Assembly (NCBI RefSeq): GCF_016464305.1
Contig: NZ_JAEIOJ010000004.1
Location: 434,001 to 498,000, forward strand
Length of the DNA stretch: 64,000 bases
DNA from: Umezawaea beigongshangensis
GTDB taxonomy: Bacteria; Actinomycetota; Actinomycetes; Mycobacteriales; Pseudonocardiaceae
Reading direction: 5' to 3'
In this document: positions 8,414-17,542 of the stretch, one piece after another
How the letters are laid out: the number at the start of each line of letters is the position of its first letter
How positions within the stretch are numbered: position 1 is the stretch's first letter
Program-made: the position numbers and the translations under genes
The notes under the pieces: model-generated
What the model was told of the DNA's origin: nothing
What the model saw: the letters and a program-made list of their open reading frames with translations, nothing else
Database searches by the model: none

Positions 8414-9373
8414 GTGGTCGACCAGCAGCGTCCCCGGCGCTCGTGCCTGGCTGTGCCCGGTTCGAGCCAGAAGATGATCGACAAGGCGCGCACGCTGCCC
8501 GCCGACCAGGTCTTCCTGGACCTGGAGGACGCCTGCGCCCCGCTGGCCAAGCCGGACGCCCGCAAGACCATCGTCGCCTCGCTCAACGAGGGCGGCTGGG
8601 ACGGCAAGACCCGCGTCGTCCGGGTCAACGACTGGACCACCGAGTGGACCTACCGCGACGTCACCGAGGTCGTCGAGGGCGCCGGGGCGAACCTGGACTG
8701 CGTCATGCTGCCGAAGGTGCAGACCCCCGAGCAGGTCCACGCGCTCGACCTCCTGCTCACCCAGATCGAGAAGACCATGGGGTACGAGGTCGGCAGGATC
8801 GGCGTCGAGGCGCAGATCGAGAACGCCAGGGGCCTGATCAACGTCAACGCCATCGCCACCGCGTCCCCGCGCGTCGAGACCGTCGTCTTCGGACCGGCGG
8901 ACTTCATGGCGAGCATCAACATGAAGTCCCTCGTGGTCGGCGAGCAGCCCCCCGGCTACGACGTGGGCGACGCCTACCACCACATCCTCATGAGCATCCT
9001 GATGGCGGCGCGCGCCGGCGACGTGCAGGCCGTCGACGGTCCGTACCTCCAGATCCGCGACGTGGACGGCTTCCGGCGCGTCGCCGAGCGCTCCGCGGCG
9101 CTGGGCTTCGACGGCAAGTGGGTGCTGCACCCCGGCCAGATCGAGGCGGCCAACGAGGTCTACAGCCCGAAGCAGGAGGACTACGACCACGCGGAGAACA
9201 TCCTCGACGCGTACGAGCACTTCACCTCCGAGGCGGGTGGCCGGCGCGGCGCGGTGATGCTCGGCGACGAGATGATCGACGAGGCGTCCCGCAAGATGGC
9301 GCTGGTGATCTCCGGCAAGGGACGGGCGGCCGGGATGACCCGCACCGACCGCTGGACCCCGCCCGAGGCGTGA
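8414..9373 (+). CDS. HpcH/HpaI-family CoA-ester lyase (CitE-like)
   Basis: 319 residues, GTG start with GAGGAGGT 10 bases upstream. It belongs to the citrate lyase beta-subunit/malyl-CoA lyase group: the N-terminal strand RRSCLAVPGSSQKMIDKA, the acidic metal site DLEDACAP, and VEAQIENARG, whose Glu binds magnesium. The length is typical of stand-alone lyases acting on malyl-, methylmalyl- or hydroxyacyl-CoA esters rather than of the citrate lyase complex; no alpha or gamma subunits lie nearby. An acyl-CoA dehydrogenase follows and a MaoC hydratase lies at 26.5 kb, which would fit branched-chain or dicarboxylic acyl-CoA breakdown. The precise substrate is inferred only. Confidence 0.87.
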   Translation: MVDQQRPRRSCLAVPGSSQKMIDKARTLPADQVFLDLEDACAPLAKPDARKTIVASLNEGGWDGKTRVVRVNDWTTEWTYRDVTEVVEGAGANLDCVMLPKVQTPEQVHALDLLLTQIEKTMGYEVGRIGVEAQIENARGLINVNAIATASPRVETVVFGPADFMASINMKSLVVGEQPPGYDVGDAYHHILMSILMAARAGDVQAVDGPYLQIRDVDGFRRVAERSAALGFDGKWVLHPGQIEAANEVYSPKQEDYDHAENILDAYEHFTSEAGGRRGAVMLGDEMIDEASRKMALVISGKGRAAGMTRTDRWTPPEA

Positions 9374-9526
9374 CACCGCGCCGTTCGGGGAGGAGAACGG
9401 GAGAGGAGCAGGACCGCTACCCCCGTGGACCGGTCCGTAACACCATCGGCCCGCAACGGGTGAAAGACCGCGTCGGGACGCCTTTCAACTGGCGATCTTG
9501 CCTGGTGGGAAGTGCATTCTGCGTTC

Positions 9527-9700
9527 ATGTCACGTTCGAGCAACACACGAGGCCGCCGGGGACTGCGGGTGTTCCGCCGTCGCACCGACGACCTGTTGGA
9601 GCGCTCTCTGCGGACCTGTCCGGGATGCGCCGCCGCCGTCCACGTCTTCGCCGACACCTGCCGCCACTGCGGCGGGCACCTGGAGGTGTCCGCCTGCTGA
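9527..9700 (+). CDS. Small zinc-ribbon protein
   Basis: 57 residues from the ATG at 9527; an in-frame ATG at 9512 is possible. The first half is very basic (RRGLRVFRRRTDDLLERSLR) and the second holds two CxxC pairs, CPGC and CRHC, about a dozen residues apart, a classic zinc ribbon. The basic head suggests nucleic-acid or ribosome contact. The role is unknown. It sits alone between the lyase and the acyl-CoA dehydrogenase. Coding is supported by the ordered Cys pairs but the gene is short and lacks a strong ribosome site. Confidence 0.55.
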   Translation: MSRSSNTRGRRGLRVFRRRTDDLLERSLRTCPGCAAAVHVFADTCRHCGGHLEVSAC

Positions 9701-9838
9701 TCCGGGCCGACCGGCCCGCGTCGCGAGGGAGCCCGGTTCCTGTTTCGGTACAGCGGGTGGGCTTGCGCACCTTCGCGGCGCGGACGTGCGTCGCACTGAC
9801 CATACTCGCCGGTAACCCCAGCGACGAAGGGAAGTGCG

Positions 9839-11044
9839 ATGCCGCGCCTCGCCCAGACCGCAGGTCTCACCGATGTCCAGGAGGAGATCCTGTCGACCGT
9901 CCGCGCGTTCGTGGACAAGGAGATCATCCCCCACGCGCAGGCGCTCGAACACGGTGACACGTACCCGGCGGACATCGTCGAGGGCATGAAGGAGATGGGC
10001 CTGTTCGGCCTGACCGTCCCCGAGGAGTTCGGCGGGCTCGGCGAGTCGCTGCTCACCTACGCCCTCGTGGTCGAGCAGATCGCCCGCGGCTGGATGAGCG
10101 TCTCCGGCGTCATCAACACCCACTTCATCGTGGCCCACATGCTGAAGCAGCACGGCACCCCCGAGCAGAAGCGGAAGTACCTGCCGCGGATGGCGACCGG
10201 CGAGGTGCGCGGCTCGTTCTCCATGTCCGAGCCGGAACTGGGCTCCGACGTGGCGGCGATCCGCACCAGGGCGAAGCGCGACGGCGACGAGTTCGTGGTC
10301 GACGGCCAGAAGATGTGGCTGACCAACGGCGGCACCTCCAACCTCACCGCCGTGCTGGTGCGCACCGACGAGGGCACCGAGGACGCCGTCAGGCCCCACC
10401 AGCGCCTGACGGCCCTCCTGGTCGAGAAGCCGGAGGGCTACGGCGAGGTCGCCCCCGGCCTGACGATCCCCGGCAAGATCGACAAGATGGGGTACAAGGG
10501 CGTCGACACGACCGAGATGGTCTTCGACGGCCACCGCGTCCCCGCCGGTCAGGTGCTCGGCGGCGAGGTGGGCAGGGGGTTCGGGCACATGATGGACGGC
10601 GTCGAGGTCGGCCGCGTCAACGTGGCCGCGCGCGCCTGCGGCATCGCGATCCGCGCGTTCGAGCTGGCCGTCGACTACGCCCAGCAGCGCACGACGTTCG
10701 GCAAGCCCATCGCCGAGCACCAGGCCGTCGCGTTCAAGCTCGCCGAGATGGCCACCAAGGTCGAGGCGGCGCACCTGATGATGGTCAACGCCGCGCGGCT
10801 GAAGGACTCCGGCGCGCGCAACGACGTCGAGGCGGGCATGGCGAAGCTGATCGCCTCCGAGTACTGCGTCGAGGTGACCCAGGAGGCGTTCCGCATCCAC
10901 GGCGGCTACGGCTACTCCAAGGAGTACGAGATCGAGCGCCTCATGCGCGAGGCCCCGTTCCTGCTCATCGGCGAGGGCACCAGCGAGATCCAGAAGACGA
11001 TCATCAGCAGGGGACTGCTGCGCGAGTACCGCTCGCGCGGCTGA
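9839..11044 (+). CDS. Acyl-CoA dehydrogenase
   Basis: 401 residues, ATG with GAAGGGAAG upstream. All three acyl-CoA dehydrogenase parts are present: an N-terminal helical domain with LFGLTVPEEFGGLG, a middle beta domain with SFSMSEPELGSDVAAIRTRA and MWLTNGG (FAD contacts), and a C-terminal helical domain with RTTFGKPIAEHQAVAFKLA and the catalytic-base segment IGEGTSEIQK. It oxidises an acyl-CoA at the alpha-beta bond and passes electrons to ETF. The closest remembered group is the short/branched-chain type (FadE19-like). CitE-, MaoC- and FadE-like genes stand together in M. tuberculosis (Rv2498c-Rv2500c, from memory); here they are spread over 18 kb. Confidence 0.92.
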   Translation: MPRLAQTAGLTDVQEEILSTVRAFVDKEIIPHAQALEHGDTYPADIVEGMKEMGLFGLTVPEEFGGLGESLLTYALVVEQIARGWMSVSGVINTHFIVAHMLKQHGTPEQKRKYLPRMATGEVRGSFSMSEPELGSDVAAIRTRAKRDGDEFVVDGQKMWLTNGGTSNLTAVLVRTDEGTEDAVRPHQRLTALLVEKPEGYGEVAPGLTIPGKIDKMGYKGVDTTEMVFDGHRVPAGQVLGGEVGRGFGHMMDGVEVGRVNVAARACGIAIRAFELAVDYAQQRTTFGKPIAEHQAVAFKLAEMATKVEAAHLMMVNAARLKDSGARNDVEAGMAKLIASEYCVEVTQEAFRIHGGYGYSKEYEIERLMREAPFLLIGEGTSEIQKTIISRGLLREYRSRG

Positions 11045-11639
11045 CGCCGGTGACGCGGTCCGCGCCGGAGAGCGGCGCGGACCGCCCGGACGCCCGCTCG
11101 GCCGAGTCGATCAACGCGGGTCTGGTCGGGCAGCAGAACTGCGAGAACACGTTCGCTGTTGTGACAACTGTTCGCTGGACGAGTGCACCCACCTCCAGGA
11201 ACTCTGGTTGCAGTGGAGAGTCGGCAACGGCGATGTGGAGAGCGGCGCGGGGGCGGCCGAGCCTTGACGAAGGACGTCCTCCTCGACACCGCGGCCGAGT
11301 CGTGTGCTGCGGGGCCGAACAGCCTCACCGGTGACACGCTGGTCGTGCCGCACGGATGCCGCCAAGGCGCGGGTGGATCTGGTGGTTGAAGCGCCGGACG
11401 GCTCGAAGACGGTGATCGTCACGGCGCACCCCCGTTCTGCAACGCTTCGATCGAGGGGCGGGTCGCTGCTGACCTGCTTGAACCAGGTGATCTGCGCAAG
11501 CGTCCACAATCGTTCTGTCATCACTTCGAGCACTGTTCGCCCGGTGGAACTTCGTACGCACAACCTCTGTGCCCGTGAAGTTCACGTGCGCCTGGACGTC
11601 CGACTGTTCGACGGGTAGCCGAAAGGGCTTTCGCTGGTA
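11045..11639. other. Gene-poor, lower-GC stretch with coding remnants
   Basis: About 600 bases with clearly lower GC than the flanks and no convincing gene. Short frames look like remnants: one around 11265-11390 includes TKDVLLDTAAESC, and another around 11360-11520 includes DLVVEAPDGSKTVIVTAHP. They are in different frames and have no proper starts. I recognise no family. The stretch leads into the frameshifted gene at 11640, suggesting old transferred DNA that is decaying. Confidence 0.45.
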
Positions 11640-12066
11640 ATGGAATCGACATCTCAAGGGTTTACGAGGGGAAGTGTCAGCTCTGCCGTCGACTCCTTCA
11701 GGGTGCTGGCTGTTGATATCGGGAACGTCCTGGAAGCTCAGCTTCCCGGGGTCGACTACTCGAAAGTCGAGCCCCTGTGCTGCACAGCTGACGCAATTGG
11801 TCGTCGACAATCCGGATCAGAGATCGCTGTTCGAAGAGGAGTTTCGAGGTCTGATCCACTCCGAGAACTTCGGCATGTTGGAGATCGTGCAGTACTCCGT
11901 GCACGTCCTCCGCTGGCCGTCCGTGCGAAGTGCTGTGGAGTTCGCTCGGTACGAGGTGAGCGATGGGCGCAGGCAGTATGTCCTGATGAGAGTCCTGGAG
12001 GCGTTCGACGACGACTGGGAGGAGAGAGAGGTCTTCGAGCGGTTTCGCGGTCGAGCGGAGGGGTGA
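11640..12066 (+). pseudogene. Frameshifted small hypothetical gene, possibly an immunity-type protein
   Basis: Two overlapping frames join into one sensible protein of about 140 residues. The first, from ATG 11640, gives SFRVLAVDIGNVLEAQLPG then VDYSKVEP; the second, in the next frame, gives VVDNPDQRSLFEEEFRGLIH, MLEIVQYSVHVLRWPSVRSA and VLEAFDDDWEEREVFERFRG up to the stop at 12064. Removing one base near 11779-11790 would restore a single frame. The C-terminal pattern (LRWPSVR...LEAFDDDW) resembles small acidic actinobacterial proteins found beside polymorphic toxins; that resemblance is an impression, not a match. Base composition is lower in GC than the neighbours. A sequencing error instead of a true mutation is possible. 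Confidence 0.5.
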
Positions 12067-12236
12067 GCACTCGTTCCGGCCCCTGGTCGTGCTCGTCGGC
12101 GTGAACGTCCGCTGGGGCGGGTGCGGGCGGTGCTTGCGGAGCGCGCCGCCGTCGCCGCACCGCGCCGCACCCGTTTCGCACGGTGTGCCCCGACTTGGCA
12201 GGATGGGGTGATCAGCGCTGCGAAGAGGTGGTCACC

Positions 12237-12767
12237 GTGACGAGTTCGTTCTCCGGTCAGAGTCAGAGCCGCCAGGGCCTCACCCCCCGGCTGCCCACGC
12301 CGCCCACCGGCTGGCCCATCGGGTCCTACACCACCTACGAGGAGGCCCAGCGCGCCGTCGACTTCCTCGCCGACGGGGACTTCCCCGTCCAGGAGGTCAC
12401 CATCGTCGGGGTCGACCTCATGCTCGTCGAGCGGGTCACCGGGCGGCTGACCTGGGGTCGCGTGATCGGCACGGGGGCCGCGTCGGGCGCCTGGTTCGGT
12501 CTGTTCGTCGGCGTGCTGCTCGGGTTGTTCAACAGCGCGGGCACCGGCAGCTTCGGGCCGATCCTCGTCGGGCTCGTCACCGGTGTCGTCTTCGGCGTCG
12601 TGTTCGCGGCGGTGGGCTACGGGTCCACGCGGGGCAAGCGGGACTTCCAGTCCGCCAGTCAGCTCGTGGCCGGGCGGTACGACGTGCTGTGCCAGCCGCG
12701 GTCGGCCGAGAAGGGGCGCGACCTGCTCGCCAAGCTCGCCATGAAGCCCGGCGGCCCGGCGGTCTGA
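12237..12767 (+). CDS. General stress protein 17M-like membrane protein
   Basis: 176 residues from the GTG at 12237, with GAAGAGG eight bases upstream. An N-terminal domain of about 70 residues (IGSYTTYEEAQRAVDFLAD, VQEVTIVGVDLMLVERV) of the GSP17M/YflT type is followed by two membrane helices (ASGAWFGLFVGVLLGLFNSA and PILVGLVTGVVFGVVFAAVG) and a short cytoplasmic tail. The size and the position just before lpqY match M. tuberculosis Rv1234 as remembered. Function unknown; the family is linked to general stress in Bacillus. It is transcribed towards lpqY with 170 bases between, which carry a promoter and an inverted repeat. Confidence 0.85.
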   Translation: MTSSFSGQSQSRQGLTPRLPTPPTGWPIGSYTTYEEAQRAVDFLADGDFPVQEVTIVGVDLMLVERVTGRLTWGRVIGTGAASGAWFGLFVGVLLGLFNSAGTGSFGPILVGLVTGVVFGVVFAAVGYGSTRGKRDFQSASQLVAGRYDVLCQPRSAEKGRDLLAKLAMKPGGPAV

Positions 12768-12798
12768 CGCTTCGGTCCTGAATCGTTGTCCGTCTCGG

Positions 12799-12827
12799 TT
12801 GCGGGCAGTGATCAACAGGCCTAGGTT
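12799..12827 (+). promoter_or_regulatory. Candidate housekeeping promoter of lpqY-sugABC
   Basis: TTGCGG at 12799-12804 and TAGGTT at 12822-12827, 17 bases apart, fit a principal-sigma promoter. Transcription would start near 12834, about 106 bases before the lpqY ATG, right at an inverted repeat. Confidence 0.5.
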
Positions 12828-12833
12828 CGTTCC

Positions 12834-12865
12834 ACCGGTCGTCACCCAGGAGACGGACGACCGGT
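12834..12865 (+). promoter_or_regulatory. Inverted repeat at the predicted lpqY transcript start
   Basis: A 10-bp perfect inverted repeat: ACCGGTCGTC at 12834-12843 and GACGACCGGT at 12856-12865, with a 12-base loop. It overlaps the predicted +1, so it could be a repressor operator or a 5' leader hairpin. A terminator of the upstream gene is the other reading. Confidence 0.5.
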
Positions 12866-12939
12866 TCTGGGGCACGACGGGGTGCCGGGCGCAGCCGTGA
12901 CCGGCTCTTCCGTGAGGTTGTCGGAAGGAGGCTGGGCCG

Positions 12940-14217
12940 ATGAGGGACGCCGACCGATCGGGGCGTTGCCGAACACCACGTCGTCGGATGGCCGCAGCGC
13001 TGGGGGCCGCACTCGTGGCGGCTCCACTGGTGACAGCGTGCGGGGCTAGTGACGACGGCATCACCATCAACGTCTACAAGTATCCGCAGGAGAGCTTCCA
13101 GTCAATCGTCGACCGCTGCAACGAGGTCGCGGGCGGTCGCTACGACATCGTCTACCACAAGCTCCCGCGCGAGGCCGACGCCCAGCGCGAGCAGATGGTG
13201 CGCAGGCTCGCCGCCGGTGACACCGGCATGGACGTCATGGGCATGGACGTCACGTGGACGGCGGAGCTGGCCGAGGCGGGCTGGATCAGGGAGTTCACCG
13301 GCGACGCGAAGTCGCAGGTGGAGGCGGGCACTCTCCAGACACCGCTGGACACCGCCAGGTACGAGGGCAAGCTCTACGGAGCGCCGGACAACACGAACGT
13401 CCAGCTGCTCTGGTACCGCGGTGACCTGGTTCCCACGCCCCCCGCGACGTGGGACGAGATGATCGAGATGGGCGAGGAGCTGCGGGCCAAGGGGCAGCCG
13501 GGCCTGATCGAGGCGACCGGCAAGCAGTACGAGGGCCTCGTCGTCATGTTCAACACGCTCGTCGCCTCCTCCGGGGGCACCATCCTCGACGTGAACGGCA
13601 CGAAGGCGATCGTCGACGACGGCGTGGTGCGGGCGCTGGAGACGCTGCAGACCTTCGCGACGTCCGACGTCGTGGACCCGTCGTTCTCCAACGCCGCCGA
13701 GGACGACGCCCGGCTGGCGATGGAGGCCGGCAACGCGGCCTTCATGCTCAACTGGCCGTACGTCTACGCGGCGGCGCAGGAGAAGCCCGAGTTCGCGAAG
13801 AACCTCAAGTGGGCGCCCTACCCGTCCACCGGCGACGGCGACTCGCGGGTCACCGTGGGCGGCATCAACTACGGCGTGAGCGCCTACTCGGAGCACCCGG
13901 ACGAGTCCTTCGACGCGGTGACCTGCCTGCGCAACGCCGAGAACCAGAAGCTGCAAGCGCTCAAGGACGGTGTGCCGCCGACCATCGAGGCCGTCTACGA
14001 CGAGCCGGAGATGGCCGAGACCTACCCGATGAAGGACGCCATCATCGAGACGCTGAAGACGGCGAGCGTCCGCCCGCGGACCCCGGCGTACCAGAACGTC
14101 TCCACGGTGATCTCCACGATCCTGTCGCCGCCGGCGAGCATCGACCCGCGGGCGACGGCGGACCGGCTGCGCAGCGAGTTGCAGGAAGCGCTCGACTCCA
14201 AGGGGGTGCTGCCGTGA
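12940..14217 (+). CDS. lpqY: Trehalose ABC transporter substrate-binding lipoprotein LpqY
   Basis: 425 residues, ATG 12940 with GGAAGGAGG upstream. The signal peptide has an Arg-rich head (RTPRRRM), a hydrophobic core and the lipobox VTAC, so C34 would be lipidated and the protein tethered outside the membrane. The rest is a family 1 extracellular solute-binding protein (for example [20 protein letters not shown] and [13 protein letters not shown]). Followed without gap by sugA-sugB-sugC, as in M. tuberculosis Rv1235-Rv1238, whose LpqY binds trehalose recycled from the cell envelope. Trehalose as the ligand is inferred from this synteny. Its TGA overlaps the GTG of sugA. Confidence 0.92.
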   Translation: MRDADRSGRCRTPRRRMAAALGAALVAAPLVTACGASDDGITINVYKYPQESFQSIVDRCNEVAGGRYDIVYHKLPREADAQREQMVRRLAAGDTGMDVMGMDVTWTAELAEAGWIREFTGDAKSQVEAGTLQTPLDTARYEGKLYGAPDNTNVQLLWYRGDLVPTPPATWDEMIEMGEELRAKGQPGLIEATGKQYEGLVVMFNTLVASSGGTILDVNGTKAIVDDGVVRALETLQTFATSDVVDPSFSNAAEDDARLAMEAGNAAFMLNWPYVYAAAQEKPEFAKNLKWAPYPSTGDGDSRVTVGGINYGVSAYSEHPDESFDAVTCLRNAENQKLQALKDGVPPTIEAVYDEPEMAETYPMKDAIIETLKTASVRPRTPAYQNVSTVISTILSPPASIDPRATADRLRSELQEALDSKGVLP

Positions 14218-15176
14218 GCGGGACGACCACCGAGCCGGCCGACGTGGCGGCGCGGGCCGTTCGCCCGGCCGGCGAGAAGGACAAGCCCGTCCTGAGCGAG
14301 GGCAAGAAGGCCGAGCGCAAGCTGGGCCTGATGCTCGTCGCGCCCGCGGCGATCGTGATGATCGCCGTCACGGCGTGGCCGATCATCTACTCCGTCTGGC
14401 TGTCGCTGCAGCGCTACGACCTGAAGTTCCCCGACCGCACCGAGTTCGTCGGACTGGACAACTACGTCACGGTCCTCACCTCGGAGTACTGGTGGAACGC
14501 GGTGTGGGTGACGGTCGTGCTGACCGTGGTGTCCGTCGTGATCGAGCTGGTGCTCGGCATGGCGCTGGCCCTGATCATGCACCGCACGCTCGTCGGCCGC
14601 GGCATCGTCCGCACGTCGACCCTGATCCCGTACGGCATCGTCACGGTCGTCGCGGCCTTCTCCTGGCGCTACGCCTGGACGCCGCAGACCGGGTACCTCG
14701 CCGAGATCGTGGCCAGCGGCGACCCGGTGCTGACCCAGAAGATCCCGGCGCTGATGGTCGTGGTCCTCGCCGAGGTCTGGAAGACCACGCCGTTCATGGC
14801 GCTGCTGCTGATGGCCGGTCTGGCGCTCGTGCCGGACGACCTGCTGCGGGCCGCGTCGATGGACGGCGCGAACGCCTGGCAGCGCTTCGCGAAGGTGATG
14901 CTGCCGATCATGAAGCCCGCGATCCTGGTGGCGCTGCTGTTCCGCACCCTCGACGCGTTCCGCATCTTCGACAACCTGTTCGTGCTGACCGCCGGATCGC
15001 AGGGCACGTCGTCGGTGTCGATGCTCACCTACAACAACCTGATCAGGGGTCTGAACCTCGGCATCGGATCGACGATGTCGGTGCTGATCTTCATCATGGT
15101 GGCGGTCATCGCCTTCGTGTTCATCAAGCTGTTCGGCACGGCGGCGCCCGGCAGCGACGACGGGGGGAAGCGCTGA
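14214..15176 (+). CDS. sugA: Trehalose ABC transporter permease SugA
   Basis: 320 residues, GTG inside the lpqY stop (GTGA). MalF-type permease with six predicted membrane helices, beginning [20 protein letters not shown]. The EAA loop that contacts the ATPase reads [20 protein letters not shown] then MLPIMKP. The cytoplasmic N-terminus of about 40 residues is charged and not conserved. It forms the translocation pore together with SugB, whose ATG overlaps its stop (TGATG). Confidence 0.93.
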   Translation: MSGTTTEPADVAARAVRPAGEKDKPVLSEGKKAERKLGLMLVAPAAIVMIAVTAWPIIYSVWLSLQRYDLKFPDRTEFVGLDNYVTVLTSEYWWNAVWVTVVLTVVSVVIELVLGMALALIMHRTLVGRGIVRTSTLIPYGIVTVVAAFSWRYAWTPQTGYLAEIVASGDPVLTQKIPALMVVVLAEVWKTTPFMALLLMAGLALVPDDLLRAASMDGANAWQRFAKVMLPIMKPAILVALLFRTLDAFRIFDNLFVLTAGSQGTSSVSMLTYNNLIRGLNLGIGSTMSVLIFIMVAVIAFVFIKLFGTAAPGSDDGGKR

Positions 15177-16021
15177 TGGCAGGCGTGGGAGGGGCCGAGA
15201 CGACGGCCCGCAAGGTCCGCTGGGGCGTGCTGAACGCCGTCGTGGTGATCTACGCGCTGTTCCCGGTGCTGTGGATCGCGTCGCTGTCGTTCAAGTCGGC
15301 CGCGACGCTCACCGACGGGAACTTCGTCCCGCGCGAGTGGACGCTGGACAACTACGCCAACATCTTCGCCACGACCGAGTTCGTGCGCGCGCTGCTGAAC
15401 TCCATCGGCATCGCGCTCATCGCGACCACGATCGCGGTGGTGTTCGGCACGATGGCGGCGTACGCGATCGCGCGGCTCGACTTCCCCGGCAAGAAGCTGC
15501 TGGTCGGGGTGTCGCTGCTGATCGCGATGTTCCCGCAGGTGTCGCTGGTGTCGCCGCTGTTCGAGATCGAGCGCTCGCTGGGCCTGTTCGACACGTGGCC
15601 CGGCCTGATCCTGCCGTACATCACGTTCGCGCTGCCGCTGGCGATCTACACGCTGTCGGCGTTCTTCCGGGAGATCCCCTGGGAGCTGGAGAAGGCCGCG
15701 AAGATGGACGGCGCCACGCCGGGCCAGGCGTTCCGCAGGGTCATCGCCCCGCTGGCCGCTCCCGGCGTGTTCACCACCGCGATCCTGGTGTTCATCTTCT
15801 GCTGGAACGACTTCCTGTTCGCGATCTCGCTCACCTCGACCGAGCGCTCGCGGACCGTTCCGGTGGCGCTGTCGTTCTTCACCGGCAGCTCGCAGTTCGA
15901 GGACCCGACCGGGTCGATCGCCGCGGCGGCCGTGGTGATCACGATCCCGATCATCCTGTTCGTGTTGTTCTTCCAGCGTCGCATCGTCGCCGGGCTGACG
16001 TCCGGCGCCGTCAAGGGGTGA
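15176..16021 (+). CDS. sugB: Trehalose ABC transporter permease SugB
   Basis: 281 residues. MalG-type permease with six predicted helices; the first is [20 protein letters not shown]. The EAA loop is clear: [20 protein letters not shown] followed by [10 protein letters not shown]. The start overlaps the sugA stop by one base and the gene ends seven bases before sugC, so expression is tightly linked. Partner of SugA in the membrane pore. Confidence 0.93.
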   Translation: MAGVGGAETTARKVRWGVLNAVVVIYALFPVLWIASLSFKSAATLTDGNFVPREWTLDNYANIFATTEFVRALLNSIGIALIATTIAVVFGTMAAYAIARLDFPGKKLLVGVSLLIAMFPQVSLVSPLFEIERSLGLFDTWPGLILPYITFALPLAIYTLSAFFREIPWELEKAAKMDGATPGQAFRRVIAPLAAPGVFTTAILVFIFCWNDFLFAISLTSTERSRTVPVALSFFTGSSQFEDPTGSIAAAAVVITIPIILFVLFFQRRIVAGLTSGAVKG

Positions 16022-16028
16022 GGTTCCA

Positions 16029-17213
16029 ATGGCAGAAATCGTTCTGGACAAGGTGACCAAGCGGTACCCCGACGGTGCGCTGGCCGTGCAGGACGTGGAC
16101 GTGGAGATCGCCGACGGCGAGTTCATCATCCTCGTCGGCCCGTCCGGCTGCGGGAAGTCCACGACGCTGAACATGATCGCCGGGCTGGAGGACATCTCCT
16201 CCGGGGAGCTGCGCATCGGCGGCGAGCGGGTGAACGAGCGCGCGCCGAAGGACCGGGACATCGCGATGGTGTTCCAGTCCTACGCCCTCTACCCGCACAT
16301 GACGGTGAAGGAGAACATGGCCTTCCCGCTGCGGCTGGCGAAGGTCGACGACGCGACGGTCGAGAAGAAGGTGGCCGAGGCCGCCGACATCCTCGACCTG
16401 GGGCAGCACCTGGACCGCAAGCCGGCGAACCTGTCCGGTGGCCAGCGGCAGCGCGTCGCCATGGGGCGGGCGATCGTGCGCAGCCCCAAGGCGTTCCTCA
16501 TGGACGAGCCGCTGTCCAACCTCGACGCGAAGCTGCGCGTGCAGATGCGGACGTCGGTGTCGCGGTTGCAGCGGCAGCTCGGCACGACGATGGTCTACGT
16601 GACGCACGACCAGACCGAGGCCATGACGCTGGGCGACCGCGTCGTGGTCATGCGCGGCGGGCTGGTGCAGCAGATCGGTGCTCCGCAGTTCCTCTACGAC
16701 CACCCGACGAACCTGTTCGTCGCCGGGTTCATCGGCTCGCCGTCGATGAACTTCGTCCCGGCGACGCTGGAGAACGGCTCGCTGCGGTCGGGCCTGGGTG
16801 ACGTGACGCTGAGCGACCGCATCCGGAACCTCCTGGAGAGCGCGGACGCGCCCCGCGAGGTCATCGCGGGCATCCGCCCCGAGCACTTCGAGGACGCCCG
16901 GCTGATCGACGACGCGTCGAGGTCCCGCGGTGCGACGTTCACCTCCTCCGTGGAGGTGCTGGAGTCGATGGGGTCGGACAAGTACGCCTACTTCAGCATC
17001 TCCGGCGAGCAGGCGACGTCGGCGGAGCTGGCGGAGCTGGCGGCGGACGTGGGCACGAGCGACGTCCCCGGCGACGGCATCTCCCTGGTCACACGCATCT
17101 CGGCGACCTCGACGGCCAAGGTGGGCGAGCCCGCGGAGATCTGGTTCGACGCCGACAAGGTGCAGCTCTTCGACCCGGCCACCGGGAAGAACCTCACCTA
17201 CTCGGGCGACTAG
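16029..17213 (+). CDS. sugC: Trehalose ABC transporter ATPase SugC
   Basis: 394 residues, typical of the MalK/UgpC/MsmX group. Walker A GPSGCGKST at 37-45, Q-loop VFQSYALYPHMTV, signature LSGGQ at 135-139, Walker B FLMDE at 156-160 and switch histidine in VYVTHDQTEAM. The C-terminal 150 residues form the TOBE regulatory domain, with RPEHFEDARL. It powers uptake through SugAB. Last gene of the operon, followed by a strong terminator about 25 bases after the stop. Confidence 0.94.
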   Translation: MAEIVLDKVTKRYPDGALAVQDVDVEIADGEFIILVGPSGCGKSTTLNMIAGLEDISSGELRIGGERVNERAPKDRDIAMVFQSYALYPHMTVKENMAFPLRLAKVDDATVEKKVAEAADILDLGQHLDRKPANLSGGQRQRVAMGRAIVRSPKAFLMDEPLSNLDAKLRVQMRTSVSRLQRQLGTTMVYVTHDQTEAMTLGDRVVVMRGGLVQQIGAPQFLYDHPTNLFVAGFIGSPSMNFVPATLENGSLRSGLGDVTLSDRIRNLLESADAPREVIAGIRPEHFEDARLIDDASRSRGATFTSSVEVLESMGSDKYAYFSISGEQATSAELAELAADVGTSDVPGDGISLVTRISATSTAKVGEPAEIWFDADKVQLFDPATGKNLTYSGD

Positions 17214-17236
17214 TCGTTCTGCTGCTCGACCGGCGC

Positions 17237-17280
17237 GGGCCGTCGTCGGGGAGGACCTCGCGTCCTCCCGGCGGCGGCCC
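17237..17280 (+). terminator. Terminator of the lpqY-sugABC operon
   Basis: The arms 17237-17256 and 17262-17280 form a stem of 19 pairs with one bulged G and three G-U pairs, closing a five-base loop. No T-run, as is usual in actinomycetes. Confidence 0.85.
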
Positions 17281-17542
17281 GTTCCGTCGTCGGGGCACAC
17301 CGCGGAACGTGCTGCGCGCAGCAACTTCCCCACTGACCGCAGCCACCGATATGACGCTGAGTAGCTGATTGGCCAAGGGCATCTGCCGGGACGAACTCGC
17401 GTGGTCCATTCAGCGCAGCCTGGCGACTTTTCAACGCACCGTGATCCGCAGCTCTACGGATCGTCCTCAGGCTGGTCGAAGGCGGGTACATCCCGGCTGG
17501 TCGTCGGGGCAGCGGGTGTCCGCCGAGGACAGGGGAGAGCGC
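17281..17542. other. Intergenic region between sugC terminator and SDR gene
   Basis: About 260 bases with no convincing gene. It holds the 5' region of the SDR gene, ending in AGGGGAGAG just before its ATG. I see no clear promoter pair or repeat in it. Confidence 0.5.

Noticed and set aside
6282-8477. Long plus-strand frame opposite the DUF1003 and MgtE-N/CBS genes
   Set aside because: Codon-position bias and clear protein families are on the minus strand; the plus product is low-complexity His/Arg/Val-rich.
9374-9420. Short hairpin CCGTTC/GAACGG after the CitE-like gene
   Set aside because: Only six pairs with an eight-base loop; too weak compared with the terminators listed.
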